A stretch of 64,000 bases of DNA from the NCBI RefSeq assembly GCF_000003815.2, contig NC_049985.1:10723601-10787600 (forward strand), read 5' to 3'. The translations under genes were made by a program, and so were the position numbers. Positions 13,901 to 26,205 of this stretch are shown piece after piece; the first letter of the stretch is position 1, and each line of letters starts with the position of its first letter. The notes below the pieces were generated by a model. That model ran no database searches. It was not told where the DNA came from and was given only the letters and a program-made list of their open reading frames with translations. The DNA is from Branchiostoma floridae (Eukaryota; Chordata; Leptocardii; Amphioxiformes; Branchiostomatidae).

Positions 13901-14346
13901 TGGTAAACCAAACAAACATTGACACGCTTATCTAAATTTCCACCAAGAACCGTTGAATTAAAAAAAAATCTAAATTTAGCTCAGAAAAAGTCCGCATATA
14001 TAATGTTAGCATGCAGGACAGGTGTATGAATATAGTAGCTCACGTTAAAAATTACCTCATTTGGAAAGAACGGAGCGATTATAGTGGAGCAGGCCGTCCC
14101 TGAAAAGTTCAGAAAAGCGACGCAGAAGAAGGACAGGATTTGTCTTTTTGATGCCCTCCCACAACTGAAGCCTTCTTTCTTCTCAGTAGTCTCTGTGCCA
14201 TTGGCAACTTCTTCCGTGTGTTCGTCCGTCACACTTCCATACGTCACAACATCCGGGGTACTGTCTGAGTCCAGAGATACATGTTTACAGGTGTTCTGTC
14301 CATCACGTAAACGTGACGTCACGATGTTGTTCATCTCTTGTTCCAT
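7938..14346 (-). CDS. SLC18B1-like MFS transporter, copy B
   Basis: Complete 15-exon gene, about 490 aa. Exons (minus): 14056-14346, 13670-13765, 13418-13491, 13069-13213, 11888-11956, 11128-11218, 10790-10858, 10398-10471, 10164-10262, 9917-10023, 9532-9627, 9159-9233, 8671-8764, 8326-8372, 7938-7983. The start MEQEM at 14346 aligns with MEQEK in C and D. An in-frame ATG 39 nt upstream overlaps a CRE palindrome and is less likely. Twelve membrane spans are expected; visible motifs are PFFPNE, AIGSRF, FPNDIAKVM, GPPIGGVLY, GWQADKK (Gln where the others have Leu), PSPLLTDY and VSSALVERFGLPW. The N-terminal dileucine of other copies (ETSRLL) is VTSRLR here, and the last exon reads PSTEKEAHLK instead of STEEExxxLL. 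Translation could alternatively stop at TAA just past exon 14. The role is likely organellar amine/polyamine transport, by family. Confidence 0.88.
8905..8976 (-). repeat. tRNA-like SINE fragment in intron 12 of gene B
   Basis: On the minus strand this has a GTGGTTAGGG D-arm-like block and, about 40 nt on, a degraded B-box-like block (GTCCAATCCC). Equivalent sequence lies at the same place in intron 12 of C and D. The insertion therefore predates the duplication of these genes, and it is decayed. Confidence 0.35.
12324..12806. mobile_element. TA-flanked MITE (Tc1/mariner or pogo type) in intron 4 of gene B
   Basis: The element begins CAGTCAAACCTG and ends with the inverted CAGGTTTGACTG, with TA on both sides (12322-12323 and 12807-12808). 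The sub-terminal regions repeat TGGCCACTATA/TAGCGGCC motifs in both directions. It is 483 bp long with no transposase. An open frame of 129 codons inside it shows no protein-like features. TA target sites and CAGT-type ends fit non-autonomous Tc1/mariner-superfamily elements. It is absent from intron 4 of genes C and D. Confidence 0.72.
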
Positions 14347-14384
14347 GTTGTTGTGGTAGGCGTCCTTGGTGCAATAATTAATCA

Positions 14385-14392
14385 TGACGTCA
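14385..14392. promoter_or_regulatory. CRE palindrome TGACGTCA upstream of gene B
   Basis: A perfect ATF/CREB-type site about 40 bp upstream of the chosen start codon, in the context ATGACGTCATCATCAT. The same context lies upstream of gene C. The site also creates the upstream ATG that extends the reading frame, which argues that the downstream MEQE start is the real one. Confidence 0.5.
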
Positions 14393-15950
14393 TCATCATA
14401 ATCTTTTTTTTATACTTTTACACGTAGGCTTTAAAATTTTACATTTTCCTGTCAGTAATCTAAAAACGAAACCCATCTCTCCACTTTTTCTAATGAATGT
14501 GGTACTGAAGATTACTAGGACTGTGAGTACTTCAAGCTGTCACCCAAAATTTCCATCAAGAATATTTTAAGATAACAAGAGCTGGTCCCTCCGATACCAA
14601 ACAACGTACTTTAGCCTGTGTCACTAAATTGGGCGAAATTTTACGTAAAAACTGTTTAGATTCCCTCAAAGATTCTTTGGAAGTATCAGATTAAATCTTC
14701 TAGCGTCCATCATTGATACCTGTACTTTTTTAAACGAAGGTAAATAGAAAAATGATGATGCAATTGTCTCGACGGATGTACCTGTCAATTACGTAATTAG
14801 TAAAGTACATAATTAGATTGGTTATGAATTGGCAACGAAGTAACGAGTTTTTATAGAAATTTGCCTCAGAATCTTCATAAAATGTGTTTATCTAGATCAG
14901 TGGTATTCTTTGTTTGATATTTTTGCGTGAACATTGGGAAAATGTGATTTATCCATGTGTGTATCCCTCTCTCCGTGGTATGCCGTTAATGAATATACAG
15001 TCCCTGGACACGGTTTTCCATAAAAAGAGTCCGTTATTAGATACCTGGTCATACGTTTCTCAACAATTTACCTCAGAAAAATCGTGAAAATCGCTCTGGA
15101 TGCCAACAGTGTCACTCTTTCCTGACATTTTGCCGGGATTTTTAAGGAAAAAAAAAATACCTTGTTTATCCCTCGGTCCGCCGGAATGAACGCACGGTCC
15201 CCCAGCGGCCGTTGTCAAAAGCAGTCCCTGCAAATCCCAGTCAGAATGTCTCCTCAAATAAGCCCATTCTTAGAGATCAGAACGCATGTGAGGCGACAGG
15301 CATTATTGGAATATGTCAAATGTAAAGGCCCACAAAAAAAGAAAACACAACCCGTCTGACGTTGTTATGCAAATCGAAACAATGGTCGAGACAAGGACTG
15401 TTTTCTTTTTCGAGGCCTTTATCTTTTGACATATAACATAGAAATCCTGTCGCCGCACATGTGTTCTGATCTCTCTGTGAAAGAGCTTATTCAATTTGCT
15501 TATTCAGTCTAAAAACGCGTCTTGTCTTGAGCGAGTCGAGAAAAAAATGATGGAGGAAATCAGGCCAGACGGAAATAAAGCTGTGTCCTTCTACCTATCA
15601 CGTGATCAATCTGACCAACCACGTCGCTTAAATCCTTGCCCCTCCCGTGGTATGTTTCTTTGGTCAGTTTTGTCCTTGTCCTTCTGAAGGAAATCCCATC
15701 GCACGTTCGTAATCAAGTAATGTATATCAATGTGAAAAATCATAATGCTTCACTCGATAAGGTTAATATCATTTAGCGAAGGTATGAGTTCGTGGACCAT
15801 ATGGGGTTGTGTATGTGAAATAAAGATATTGCCAACTTTATTAGATTTGTTATTTTCTCTTTTCCCTTCACCAATTTTGGTTTTAACATCCTCATAGATA
15901 ATGTGTCAATAAAACGAGATCTCCATGTAGTTGGTATTGATATGAGGACT
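14393..15950. other. Spacer between genes B and C
   Basis: Promoter side of gene B and 3' flank of gene C. Apart from the foldback element at 15272-15474 no gene or exon was recognised. On the minus strand an AATAAA followed by GTTGGCAATATC near 15836-15841 is a plausible poly(A) signal for gene C; it has a counterpart near 7800 downstream of gene B. Confidence 0.45.
15272..15474. mobile_element. Foldback MITE between genes B and C
   Basis: About 203 bp with 29-bp terminal inverted repeats starting AGAGATCAGAAC and ending GTTCTGATCTCT; the arms differ at two positions. The interior is AT-rich and non-coding. No convincing target-site duplication was seen, so the superfamily is left open. Confidence 0.6.
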
Positions 15951-18900
15951 TTATGTAAGTAATCCTTCAGCTTCCTCCTCAGTTGATGGTTCAGCATGGC
16001 ATCTGCAAAGAGAACGACACCCACTCGTAAATCAACTAGTATTCTAAAGCTGGCACCCCGAGTACCACCCCTTACCACAAGGCACAGCTAGCAGCAGCGA
16101 CCGCTCAGCCAACAAAGATTTAGCAGATTGCCTAATAAATTTCACAAATAAAGAAATTTTCGTGTCTTTTAAATCATATTTTTACATCTTGCACCGTCCA
16201 GTGGAGAGGGGCAGTGCAGAAAATAACCATGAACAAACTACTCCAGATAGAACATGAAAACGCAGGGATATGTCGAGTCTTACCTCTTGTACACGTTTTC
16301 ACCGATTGTGAAAGTGACCACCAGCAACATCTGCAATCCAAACGAGTGGGGCAGTGAAACAGTCGGCATATGATTAAGAGCCATGCAACGTTAGTTATTA
16401 TATTAGTTAAGACTTACAGAATGAAAATGAATACCCCTGATCCGTCTGCAAAAATTATGCAGGGCCTAAAGTGTATTTTTTAATTGTAACATTCTTGATT
16501 CTACAGGTTATGGTACTTACGGAAAATAAAGTAAACCACGAGAATGCTGTTGAGGCCCATGGCAACCCAAACCGCTCTACCAGGGCACTGCTCACTGTCG
16601 GACCCAGAAATGACCTGAAATATCAGAGACGAGAATGTCGTTTATTAGCAGGTAGGTAGTATGGAAAGACCATATGGTTACACTACAGCAGTACTTTGCA
16701 CATATTGTATATGTTTACCTTTTGAGATTTAGCACATTTGTGGACAGACCAAGTCTGGAAGGTCCTCTACTCTTTGACTTCTCGACAAATGTGGTGGATT
16801 CTTTTACCTGGGTCCTGTGAGTAGAAATAGGTCTTTAGTGCACAGCGGCACAGCGTTGTGGCTTGCTAGTGATTCGACCAAGAAGTTTTAGGTTCTTAGG
16901 CAACAATCGTAACCACGAGAACACCTTGCAACATATCGTTGGCGGACTTCAAGGTACTACCATGGTTTATTAGTACGACGAACAGTTACAAGTGAAATAG
17001 AAACCTGTCACAATTTACATTCAACATATATGCAAGTTATTAATTAGTGGTGCACAAGTGCCCACATTTGCATCTATAAGCTAAGTATAGACAAAATATC
17101 CTTATATAACCTTCTTGTACTAATGAATGGTAACTTACCCCATGCTCATAAATGCACCGAAAGTTCCAGATACCAGGCCGTAAGTAGCAAAGTCGGTCTC
17201 CATACCTGCATCGCTTTGAACAAAAACAGCAGCAACAAGAAATCAGCATGGTAGCAAAGACACTATCCAATGTTGTTCACGAATCATTAGTTATTTTTGG
17301 TTATGTTATTTGCTGATATAGCTGCTTATGCCTGTAGCGTACTTCTCAATAATGACGAACTAATGTGCAGCTACGCTATGGAAGATTCGATGTTTTATAT
17401 ATATGAATAGTCAGACCTATATCCTTATCTGAATGTAAGTAGATGACAAAGGCGATCATTGTTACCTAGCCGCCCAAAGCATCACATTGAAGAGAGGTGC
17501 TAAAACTGAGCCGATGGACAGTGCAATGGCTACAATACCGACGATAATTATCCACAGTTTTCTGAAAAACAAACAAGAAACTCCCTGACATACAGCTGGC
17601 ACCTTCACATGCAGTAAAGCGGAACCTATTATCAACTGGTACTAACAAGCGTCCACTTTCAACTGGTCATATATGTCGAGGTGTATCATGTTGAAGCGAA
17701 ATTGACTGCATGACGTGCACTACCAAACATTTTTACGTACTTGCATGACTTCTTCGAAGCAACATTGCATCGCTGCATTGTAATATATCATAGCACTATT
17801 GTAGCGAGAAGCTTACTTTGGCACAAGAGTGACGTAGTCTGTAAGGAGGGGTGACGGTCCAATGAGGAGTGGACCAGCTGAGAGCACGAGCAGTCCTAAT
17901 GTCATCATAATCCTGGCATATTTCTGGAAGAAGAACAAGCAACCATTAGACAAGATGATACAGAGACACACTTTTTGGAGTTTGAGTGGATGGTAACGTG
18001 GAGTTCTGTATCATCCAAATAAAACTTGGGTTCGAGTTGTGTAATTCACCTTTTTGTCAGCCAGCCACCCCCATGCCGGCGCGAAAAGGGCGTACACGGA
18101 GGCCAGGAGCAGGAATATCAGACCAACTTGTGGGGCTGTGACATTGAACTGTGAAAAATGAAAACGAGTCATTATTTGTCATTATGCTCCATAGCTAGTC
18201 CTGTAAGAAAGCTGAAATAAACATATAGCATATGGTACTCATAGAAAAACTACGAGTACACTCTGATTTACGATTTATATGGTTAACTTCATTCGTAAAA
18301 TTCTAATATAATCCATAATGTCCTTACTTTTATCGGTTCTAATTCTTTTTATCATTGCCTCTTATGGAATTGTATTTCTGTATTTATATGGATGTTTGAA
18401 TGTGGTCTATGTGCTTGTTGTTATCTAAATACAGTAGATTATCAATGAAAAGAATTCGAGTGAAAGATGGTGTATAACTGACAGTAAGTAAAGGTTGACT
18501 TGGAGGTAAAATTGTTTTTCGCTTACTTTAATATAGTGAAAATAATGAAAATGTAGAACTTACCTCTTTTGCTAAGTATGGCTGAATTACAGGATTAAGG
18601 TACTGAATGATAGAGTAAACCACAACGGTTACTCCGCCTACAGAAAGGAAACACATACATTAGTACAGGCGCATCGGGAAGCTCTGTTGTTGTAATGTGT
18701 TAGCAAGTCTGAAAACATTATGGCAACAGGAGACAATACTCAACAGTATCAAGGTATCAAGGTTATTGGTTGGCCGTCTTACTGCATTATCGCTTATCAA
18801 GTTACAAACACAATGATTAGAATAAAGTAGTGTGATAAAAAAAGAAATTCGAGCACGGAAATTTTTCCACATTAACACTGTTATGTCTTTGTCTGTTATC

Positions 18901-21900
18901 ATACAGACGGTGAATTGAATTGCATTTGTTGCCAACTACATAGCTTTTATTTGTCATATATTTATTTTCACTCCGCGTACCGTAGGTACGCTTCGAGTGA
19001 AAATATTGTTTTCATACGGTTTCTTCTTTCTTTCTTTCTTTCTTTCTCCTGTCGCGACCTTTAAAGTGATTCCTCTCCGTCGTTCCTGGACCAAATGGCC
19101 TGAAATTTGGCACAAGGGTACAGTGGACCAATACCCAGACCCGTTTTTCTCATTTTTTTGATAGATACCTTTACAATGATTTTAGGGATGTTTTAAGGTC
19201 ATTTTCTGGCCCGGCTGTATATTCATGTCTCCCGTGCCCAGGTATTACGTCCAGATGACTTGAAAGTTGGTATGATACTGCGTGAGATACTTATTAAAAG
19301 GACCCCGGTATTATTTTTGGCCAAACTTCACTTCAAAATCATTTAAAAGCCAATTTGGCGGGGTATCTACGCATATTTTCACCGAGCTCGCGTTTCGCGC
19401 GTGTAACCATATATGGTCACGTTTGCACGTGCGTCCGTTGCACCATATATGGTTATGGACGTTTCCGCGCGTGACGTAAGCTGTTTACCTGCAGCTGTGC
19501 ATTGTGGCTAATTGAATTTAGAAGGGAACCAATATGCGCCCGACACTTAGCGGAAGCGATGACCTGATTGGTCAGCTCGGGTACAGCCAATGAGGAAGGG
19601 TTTTTCAACTTAGCGGCTGGGAGTACATATATGTCGCCGGGAAGAAGTCCGTTAAAAGTAAGTGAAAAATTGTACTGTTTATCTTAAAATTGGCAACAAT
19701 ACACAAACGCAGTAACAAATTTGGGTAACTTGTCGTCATTATTGTGTAGTTTTTGTTTGATTTACCCACGTTTAGAGTGTCTGGATAAGCGATACCGTAG
19801 CGTCAGAATGCCGCGGTAAGTGGGAGAGCATGCATGGAATATTGTTGCGCTTTGCAGTGACTGATGAGACAGTACTAGTATTGTATCATCAAGCTTTATT
19901 GACACGACAAAAAGTACAGTCAATTTTGTATGGCCAACTTTAAACTGCAACGAAAAAAGAAAGAATACAGAGTATATCTTACAATTCTACAAATTAAACA
20001 TTATGATATGATTCTACTAATTATCGGTGAAAAGTGTACAGTAGTTCTCTTCCATAGTAACGTTATATGATAGTACAGATTTTCAAGGGCAAATCTACTA
20101 GTACAAACGTTACACTATGTTGTGAATTGTCCATTCAGGTTGGTTGTACAAGAATATATGTAATCAGGTGTGGCTTTTTTTCTAATCAACAAACAAAAAG
20201 GATCTTCCTTTTACTCTGGGTGGCAGTACATGAAATTACACAAAGGAAATACTAATTATTGTATTCTATTCTATTTTCTACTAGAGGAAGAGGCTAGGAT
20301 ACACCACCAGGACTGTTGTGCAGACAGGTGGGGTTGTGCCTTGATAGAGGGTGTCAATTTGACAGTGCTAAATTCATTATTGGTCGGGTGCTCGAACTCA
20401 ACTAATTCCACAAAGTCTGGCCTGTCAGAGAACACAATAGTCAACTGGCTACAAAGGTGGCATCAACAGACACCAAGGAGAGGATAGCAAAGTCACGTAC
20501 AAGAAGTGCTACTGTGACAGAAACACCAGCTTTATGTATGATTAGGCTATTTGGGACAATATTGTAACTATTAAACTAAGTGACAATTAGAGATATTATT
20601 ATACCAACCATGAGTTCAAACATTGTATTTCATGACAGACATGAATAAGTTTTTATGACTTTTCAGACACCACGTCATGGTATATGCTGTGTAATTTAGT
20701 AATGCACTGTACTACAAACAGTTAATCAGAATAATTAGATAATCATAAACTGATTAGTTTATGTGGAAAATAAATGGGACGTTAACTTTATAACAGACGT
20801 ATAATAACTGCAATTGCTGCATCCTTTTTTCAGGCAAAAAGCATGCAAAACATTTAGACATGCAAAACAGACTCCGTGCAAACATACAGTCGCTAATTAG
20901 CTTTGTTCATCAATATAATGTATTAGCTGATTAACTCTAAGTATAAAAACAGAATGCGATCCTTTTCGTCTGAATACAATGTGCATACATTTATATGTAT
21001 TTGTAATGATAATGTAATTGCAGTGCAGCCATGATATCCAATTGGATTTTTTTTTTAAATTGCACTTCGCTAAAAACGGCTAATAAGCATATCTTGGTAA
21101 AGAGTTAAAAGTGTAGTGCAGTTTGTTTGGAGAGGTCTGCTTGTATGAAGATTAGTTATGCTTGTGACAACCTTGAATAAGTGCAGTAATTGCCCTTGCC
21201 TTGTGTAAATAAGCAGGAAAACTTTATTCATAACCACGCTATTGTCTGCTGTGGGTACGTAATACCAACGTTTAGGGTCGCATAACGTGTTAACGCATCT
21301 GTAGAAAAAATACAAAAAAACAATTTCCGTTTGTGAAATAAAACCTTTTTTTTCTTGAAGTAAAACGGTGCTTGCTTTGTTAATGTGTGAAACATTAGCA
21401 TGCTGTGTGCGTGTTGTAATAAAGAAATAAAAGTTTGATTACCGTACAGTACTCACATTGGATTTTTCAAGTTCAATTTTGGAAAAGTCCATTTTTGCAT
21501 AAAGGGGAGAGCGGAGTGAAAATAGCTGAATTTGCTCCTAAGCAAATACCGGCCTTTCTAGTTTGATGTATTCTTTGCAATATTGGTTTTTAAAACGAAA
21601 TATAGATATATTTTCAAATACGCACAAGCCATAATGACGGTCGGGATCCTAAGAAAGTAAAGCAAAGACACGTCCTTCTCGCCTTCCTGTTCATCTGTGG
21701 AAAAACAGCAATAGTGGTTCACTGCTTCTAAACAACATTAGGGAGTGACACAGTACACACATTACATTACATTAATAAAAGGGTTGTACAGAAACATTAA
21801 TTGAACATTAGGAGACAGTTGGCACTTTTCGGATACCTTTATTGTTGTTGTGTTATCTATGGTAAAGGGGGATCCGGTTGTGCATCCCATTATTGTTTAT

Positions 21901-24221
21901 CATAATATTGCCAGGCTATGTGAACCAATAAACACCTGCATTCATATTGTTTATACAGCTTTAACGTCATTGTCAGTTTCTAATGACTTTATGATAATCA
22001 CTTTAATGGTTCGTTGTTCCCCCTGTGTTTGTGCTGACATAATGCCTGCCATAACCTATAGCTAATGATTAGCCTACTTCATTATGATACTATATGAATG
22101 AATTATGTTAGCCCTTATTCTTATGTTAACTAGGATGTTAAGCTTTATCCTATATCTCTATTTTGTACTTTATGTAATAGCCGTTCCCATACTTTGTACC
22201 ATGTACAATTGTCGTGCAATAAAGTTCGTCTATATAATCTCCGAATAAACCACTGAGTGAGCGAAGCGCAAACCATTACCGCATCACACTCACCGACTTG
22301 TGGCGGGACCAGGACAGCCAGCACCGCGCAGCAGCAGAACATCAGACCCCCCACCGTGAAGAACGGCAGTTTGAACCCGCCAAGCTGTCATCGGGGTACG
22401 ATAACATAACATTATGTTAATGATGTTCATGCCTAAAATAAGGACCCACTCATTGCCACTTGTGACTGCAAACTGATTTACTATGAAAAGTATTTTGCAA
22501 TCGAGTGTGTCTATGTGGAAATAGAATTTATATACAGTGCTGTTGTTCTCAATTTCATGTATTTTCAATTTAACTATTCAGTGTAATTCAGTACTACAAT
22601 ATCATGATTTTAACGCTTTTCATTGTACCTATTTCTATGAATATGTACAGATTGATTAAATGTCCACATGGAAAGGGTCCAAACTCATCTATAGAAACTG
22701 CCTGGTTACTCACGTTGTACAGGACACCCCCAATGGGAGGAGCCGCCATCATGCCGAGCCCAACGAAAATCTCCAGGGTACCCTGTATTGGTAAGTAATA
22801 CTTTAATAAACGTTTTGGGGAAAATGGTGTGAGACCAAAAGGACAAATGTAAGAGCGAATGACTTACATACCATGACTTTCGCCACGTCGTTGGGGAACT
22901 CGTGAGTCAGGATGGTTGTTGCTGCAGTCGTGTGCGCAGAAACACCCAGGGCTTCCATAGACCGAATGGCAAAGCAGAACGCGATAAAAGTTGTTCCTTC
23001 CATGTACTCTAGCAACCTGTCAGATAGAGCCACATGTATATAACATACAAGCGTGAAGGGTACACCATGGGACAGAATGTGGTACAATTTAGCAAAAGGC
23101 AATGGTCAAATCGATGGGAAGAAAAAAAACGTGAACAGCCTTCTATGTAATCATGATAAAGCCTTTTACGATTGTCATGTTTGTTCTGCATTGTAGCATG
23201 CTGGGAAGAAGTTATCCACGTGATATGTTATATTTACGTTGCTTTTTACGTTGTTTTGTAGACGAACCACCGTCTTACCCAAACAACAGCGAACAGCTCC
23301 CTGCCACAAACACTCCACTGATCAACACGAACCTCGACCCAACGGTTGTGATCTATGGAACAAATAGAAAGAGGAGACCAGTTTGGCATGGAAAGTTACT
23401 GGCAAGTTAAACGTTTATTTTCTTACAAAGAGGTAAGAGAGTAGGAGAGTAGAATCACCAGTATCAAGAAAGAGAAATAAAACCAATGACGTTATGATTC
23501 AAATGATAGATACTCACAAATTTGCCTAACACCAGCCCTCCTAGAAACTGGACTGCACTGAAACATCCGAATACAAATCCCACTGTAGTCTGCGAGGCCC
23601 CTCTCCGCAAAGCCTGAAGGGCGAGAAAATTAAGAACACCGTGAGCAGAGGCTAGAGCGCACACACTAGAGTTTGTCCTTCAGATGTTAGATTCGAAAGC
23701 TGCTGTCCTGTCTTCTGAACACAATCGATATCATAATCCCTTTATTTACATGCACACGCCAAAAGCAGTTTTGCCAGGTAAATCACACAGGATAAACCAA
23801 GCAAATATTGACACGCGTATGTAAATTTAGGTCAGACCAAGTCAGTATAAAATAGCGACCATGTGATTGTGTTTTATAGTGTTAGCAGGACTAGAGTGCA
23901 AATGCAATACCTGACGTATATAATTACCTCATTCGGAAAGAACGGCGTGATTATAGCGTAGCAGGCCATCCCCGAAAAGTTCAGAAAAGCGACACAGAAG
24001 AAGGACAGGATCTGTCTTTTTGATGCCCTCCCACAGCTGAAGCCTTCTTTCTCCTCAGGAGTCTCTGTGCCATTGGCGACTACTTCCGTGTATTCCTCCG
24101 TCACTCTTCCGTATGTCACAACATCCGGGGTTCTGTCTGTGTCGAGCTGTACATGCCTTGAGCCGATATGTCCATTAAGCAAGCGTGACGTCTCGCCGCT
24201 GTCGTCCTTCTCTTGCTCCAT
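15951..24221 (-). CDS. SLC18B1-like MFS transporter, copy C
   Basis: Complete 15-exon gene, about 493 aa. Exons (minus): 23928-24221, 23518-23613, 23279-23352, 22872-23016, 22714-22782, 22294-22384, 21626-21694, 18564-18637, 18050-18148, 17817-17923, 17466-17561, 17139-17213, 16521-16614, 16284-16330, 15951-16002. All splice sites are AG/GT. The cytosolic N-terminus carries the acidic dileucine GETSRLL. The C-terminal exon reads PSTEEEAEGLLT, a second acidic dileucine that, from memory, matches the STEEE..LL tail of vertebrate SLC18B1. Membrane-domain motifs are TPFFPNE, AIGSRF, FPNDVAKVM, GWLADKK, PSPLLTDY and the second-half GPTVSSAL. The 3-kb intron 7 is swollen by a Helitron-like element. 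A strong donor (AG/GTAAG) follows exon 14; if it were ignored the protein would stop there at TAA. Inferred role: proton-coupled vesicular transport of amines or polyamines. Confidence 0.9.
16855..16930 (-). repeat. tRNA-like SINE fragment in intron 12 of gene C
   Basis: Minus-strand GTGGTTACGA block followed about 35 nt later by GGTCGAATCAC, close to a Pol III B box. It is orthologous by position to the fragments in intron 12 of B and D. Confidence 0.38.
18961..21561 (+). mobile_element. Helitron-like non-autonomous element in intron 7 of gene C
   Basis: 2.6 kb. The 5' end forms a long hairpin (TATTTTCACTC...GTGAAAATA at 18963-19005) followed by a TTTC microsatellite. The 3' end has a short hairpin (ATTTGCT/AGCAAAT), then CCGGCCTTTCTAG, so it finishes in CTAG, the CTRR type. 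Comparison with the empty intron 7 of gene D shows insertion between A and T with no target-site duplication. A second, shorter element with the same ends lies at 26206-27618. No Rep/helicase was recognised. The interior holds two CCATATATGG boxes followed by a GTAAGT donor-like site, possibly captured DNA. Confidence 0.72.
19407..19452. promoter_or_regulatory. Pair of perfect CArG boxes inside the Helitron-like element
   Basis: CCATATATGG occurs twice, at 19407-19416 and 19443-19452, each an exact SRF-binding consensus CC(A/T)6GG. They lie in an otherwise CpG-rich stretch with CGCGCGTG motifs, unlike the AT-rich surroundings. A TACATATATG sequence and then AAAAGTAAGTG follow about 200 bp downstream. 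This looks like a promoter and first exon-intron border carried by the element. Activity is not shown. Confidence 0.4.
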
Positions 24222-25134
24222 GATCCCGCCGTGGAAGGCGCCCTGGGGTCTTCTCTTGTACTTTGCCCCGCCCTTGCTGCAGGAAGTAATCATGACGTCA
24301 TCATCATGGTCCAGTTCACCTTTGTGCCTACATTGCAGTCCAGGTTGCGTAGTTACGTTATATTATATGGGAAGAAGTTATTTTCAACTTAGACTCCAAA
24401 TTACTGATTGATACGTAAATCAATGTTTTGTCAAACATCTGCTTTTTGCTTGCCAGTTGCATCATGGTCACATCATTGCAATCGCTGGCATAGGCTCTTT
24501 AGAAGATTAAACTACGTATGTGCGGGCGACAGAAATTATAGGTCAAAGGTGAAAGCCTATGAGACGTTAACAGTTTCACCTCGACCATTGTTTTGATTTG
24601 CGTAACAATGACCGGAACGTAATGACACCTGCAAAATGCCGGGACGTTAGACTTTACAAGTGAGGGGCTTCCACCTTTGACATATTACTAGTACCTACCT
24701 GTCACCTGCACATATGTATGCAGAGTGAAATCTGCGAAAGAGCCACAGCTTACCTCCAAAGTAGTGACGGTCAAGTGCAGACATATATGTTTGTACAGGG
24801 TACCAATTTTGAAAAAAAATCGTCAAATGTGAAGTCAATTGGGTCCAAACTCCTGCGTTCGAGCGATGGAAGCCAAGCGGTACGCAACATCCGTTTTCGA
24901 CTATCCACAAATTTCAGTCCAGAACTGAGAATCTATGAACAAATGAGACTGACACAAGTTGGTCCGAAAGTCAAGTACAGTTTTTGTCATGGTTGACACA
25001 TCTACATTTTTCTCTCTCACAGAACTAAAACAAACCTTTGTGTGAATGCATCAATGCTATGCAAACAGGAACACAGGCAAAAATAGTAGCATTAATATCT
25101 ATCTTAGTCTATTTTCCGAAATAAGAATTATCCC
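24222..25134. other. Upstream flank of gene C, paralogous to the E downstream region
   Basis: The first part is the promoter side of gene C (GC-box-like CCCCGCCC near 24265, CRE at 24293). From about 24800 the sequence is a diverged copy of 37000-37300: both contain GATGGAAGCCAAGCGGTACG/GATGGATGCCAAGCGGTACG-like DNA, GAGACTGACACAAGTTGGT and CAGGAACACAGGCAAAA. No coding exon is recognised. The block marks a segmental duplication between C-D and D-E. Confidence 0.55.
24293..24300. promoter_or_regulatory. CRE palindrome TGACGTCA upstream of gene C
   Basis: About 75 bp upstream of the chosen start codon, in the same ATGACGTCATCATCAT context as in gene B. It again overlaps an upstream in-frame ATG. 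Candidate ATF/CREB site. Confidence 0.48.
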
Positions 25135-25140
25135 GTTCAC

Positions 25141-25698
25141 CATGCCCGTAGCCAGGATTTTGGTTGGGGGGTTCTTTTTAGTAATTGTGGGACCATCGAG
25201 CGGCTCAGGCGCGAGACTCACGCCGAAGGCGTGAGGTACCTAGGGGGGTCCGGGGGTATGCTCCCCCGGAAAAATTGAAATTTTGACCCTCTGAAACGCC
25301 ATTTCCTGCATTTTGACGGGCAAAAATCGCTTGCGAAGTTTAATGGAATTTCTATTAAAGGACAAGGCTTTTGCGTAAGTCTTTGAGGCCAACTCCCTCG
25401 GCATATTTTCACCATGTCCGACACCAAAGGCGCGAGGCGTCGCAATGGAGGTCCGGGGAAATTTTGAAATCTGAACCCTCTGAAAAGCCATTTCCTGCAC
25501 TTTCTGGGGCAATTTTGCTGATTGACTCACTAAGATTGGCTGAAATGTCTATCAGGGAAAAATGCAAATCAGTCATGCCTTTGAAAAAAAATCTTGGACA
25601 TGAAAAAGTGGACCTTCGAATCTGAAAAAGCGGACCTTTTGAGCGTGTGGTGGGGTTCTTTCCGAACCCCCCCGAAACCCACCCTGGCTACGGGCATG
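25141..25698. mobile_element. MITE with CATGCCCGTAGCCAGG ends
   Basis: 558 bp bounded by CATGCCCGTAGCCAGG and its exact inverse CCTGGCTACGGGCATG. GTTCAC stands on both sides (25135-25140, 25699-25704). The paralogous spacer near 37535 has a single ATTCAC and no insert, so this is a confirmed insertion with a duplicated target. Two diverged copies of a CTCTGAAA..GCCATTTCCTGCA block lie inside. No transposase is present. Confidence 0.78.
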
Positions 25699-26205
25699 GT
25701 TCACATCATGTGGATTTGCACAAAACAGAGTCTTTTGGATAGGTTAAGTTACTAAGTACTTTGGGGACCATATTTCGCAGTGAGAGACTGTATAACACAA
25801 ACTTTTCGGTTCGAAGACCCAAGTACACATTAATTCATGCTGGTAGCGTCTGGCTCTCTCCATCGGTTGGTACCACACGGCAATCACTGTAAAGGCATAG
25901 AGTTAACGAACAATTAAAGACAAATCCATGCCTGTTTAACTATAGAGAATTTGTCATCTATTCGACAACGAAAACTGCAGGTGGACCGACAGAAATGAAC
26001 GGACACAAACATTATCTGTACAATCTTTTTTTATTTAAAAGTACGTATAAAAATAGAAATAGAAGTACAAGTACAAAGTGACAGCGTACTCAAGTTGTAC
26101 ACAACTTATTTTAACGCCACCACTTGTACATAAATCTGATCTTGAGGTATCCACTACAAAGATACATTAGCGATTTAATCATAACGTCCCCTATGTGTAT
26201 CGTTA
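25699..26205. repeat. Continuation of the duplicated spacer (paralog of 37540-37900)
   Basis: The sequence resumes homology with the downstream side of gene E: shared blocks include CGTCTGGCTCTCT, ACCACACGGC.ATCACTGTAAAG and ACGAAAACTGCAGGT. It is non-coding and ends at TATCGTTA, where the second Helitron-like element enters. Confidence 0.6.

Noticed and set aside
20170-20487. 105-codon plus-strand frame inside the first Helitron-like element
   Set aside because: No domain recognised and no splice-consistent extension; possibly captured DNA, but not supportable as a gene.
24067-24411. Plus-strand open frame over exon 1 of gene C (and its equivalents at 14084, 35602 and 44119)
   Set aside because: Antisense shadow of the conserved first coding exon; it recurs only because the exon is duplicated.
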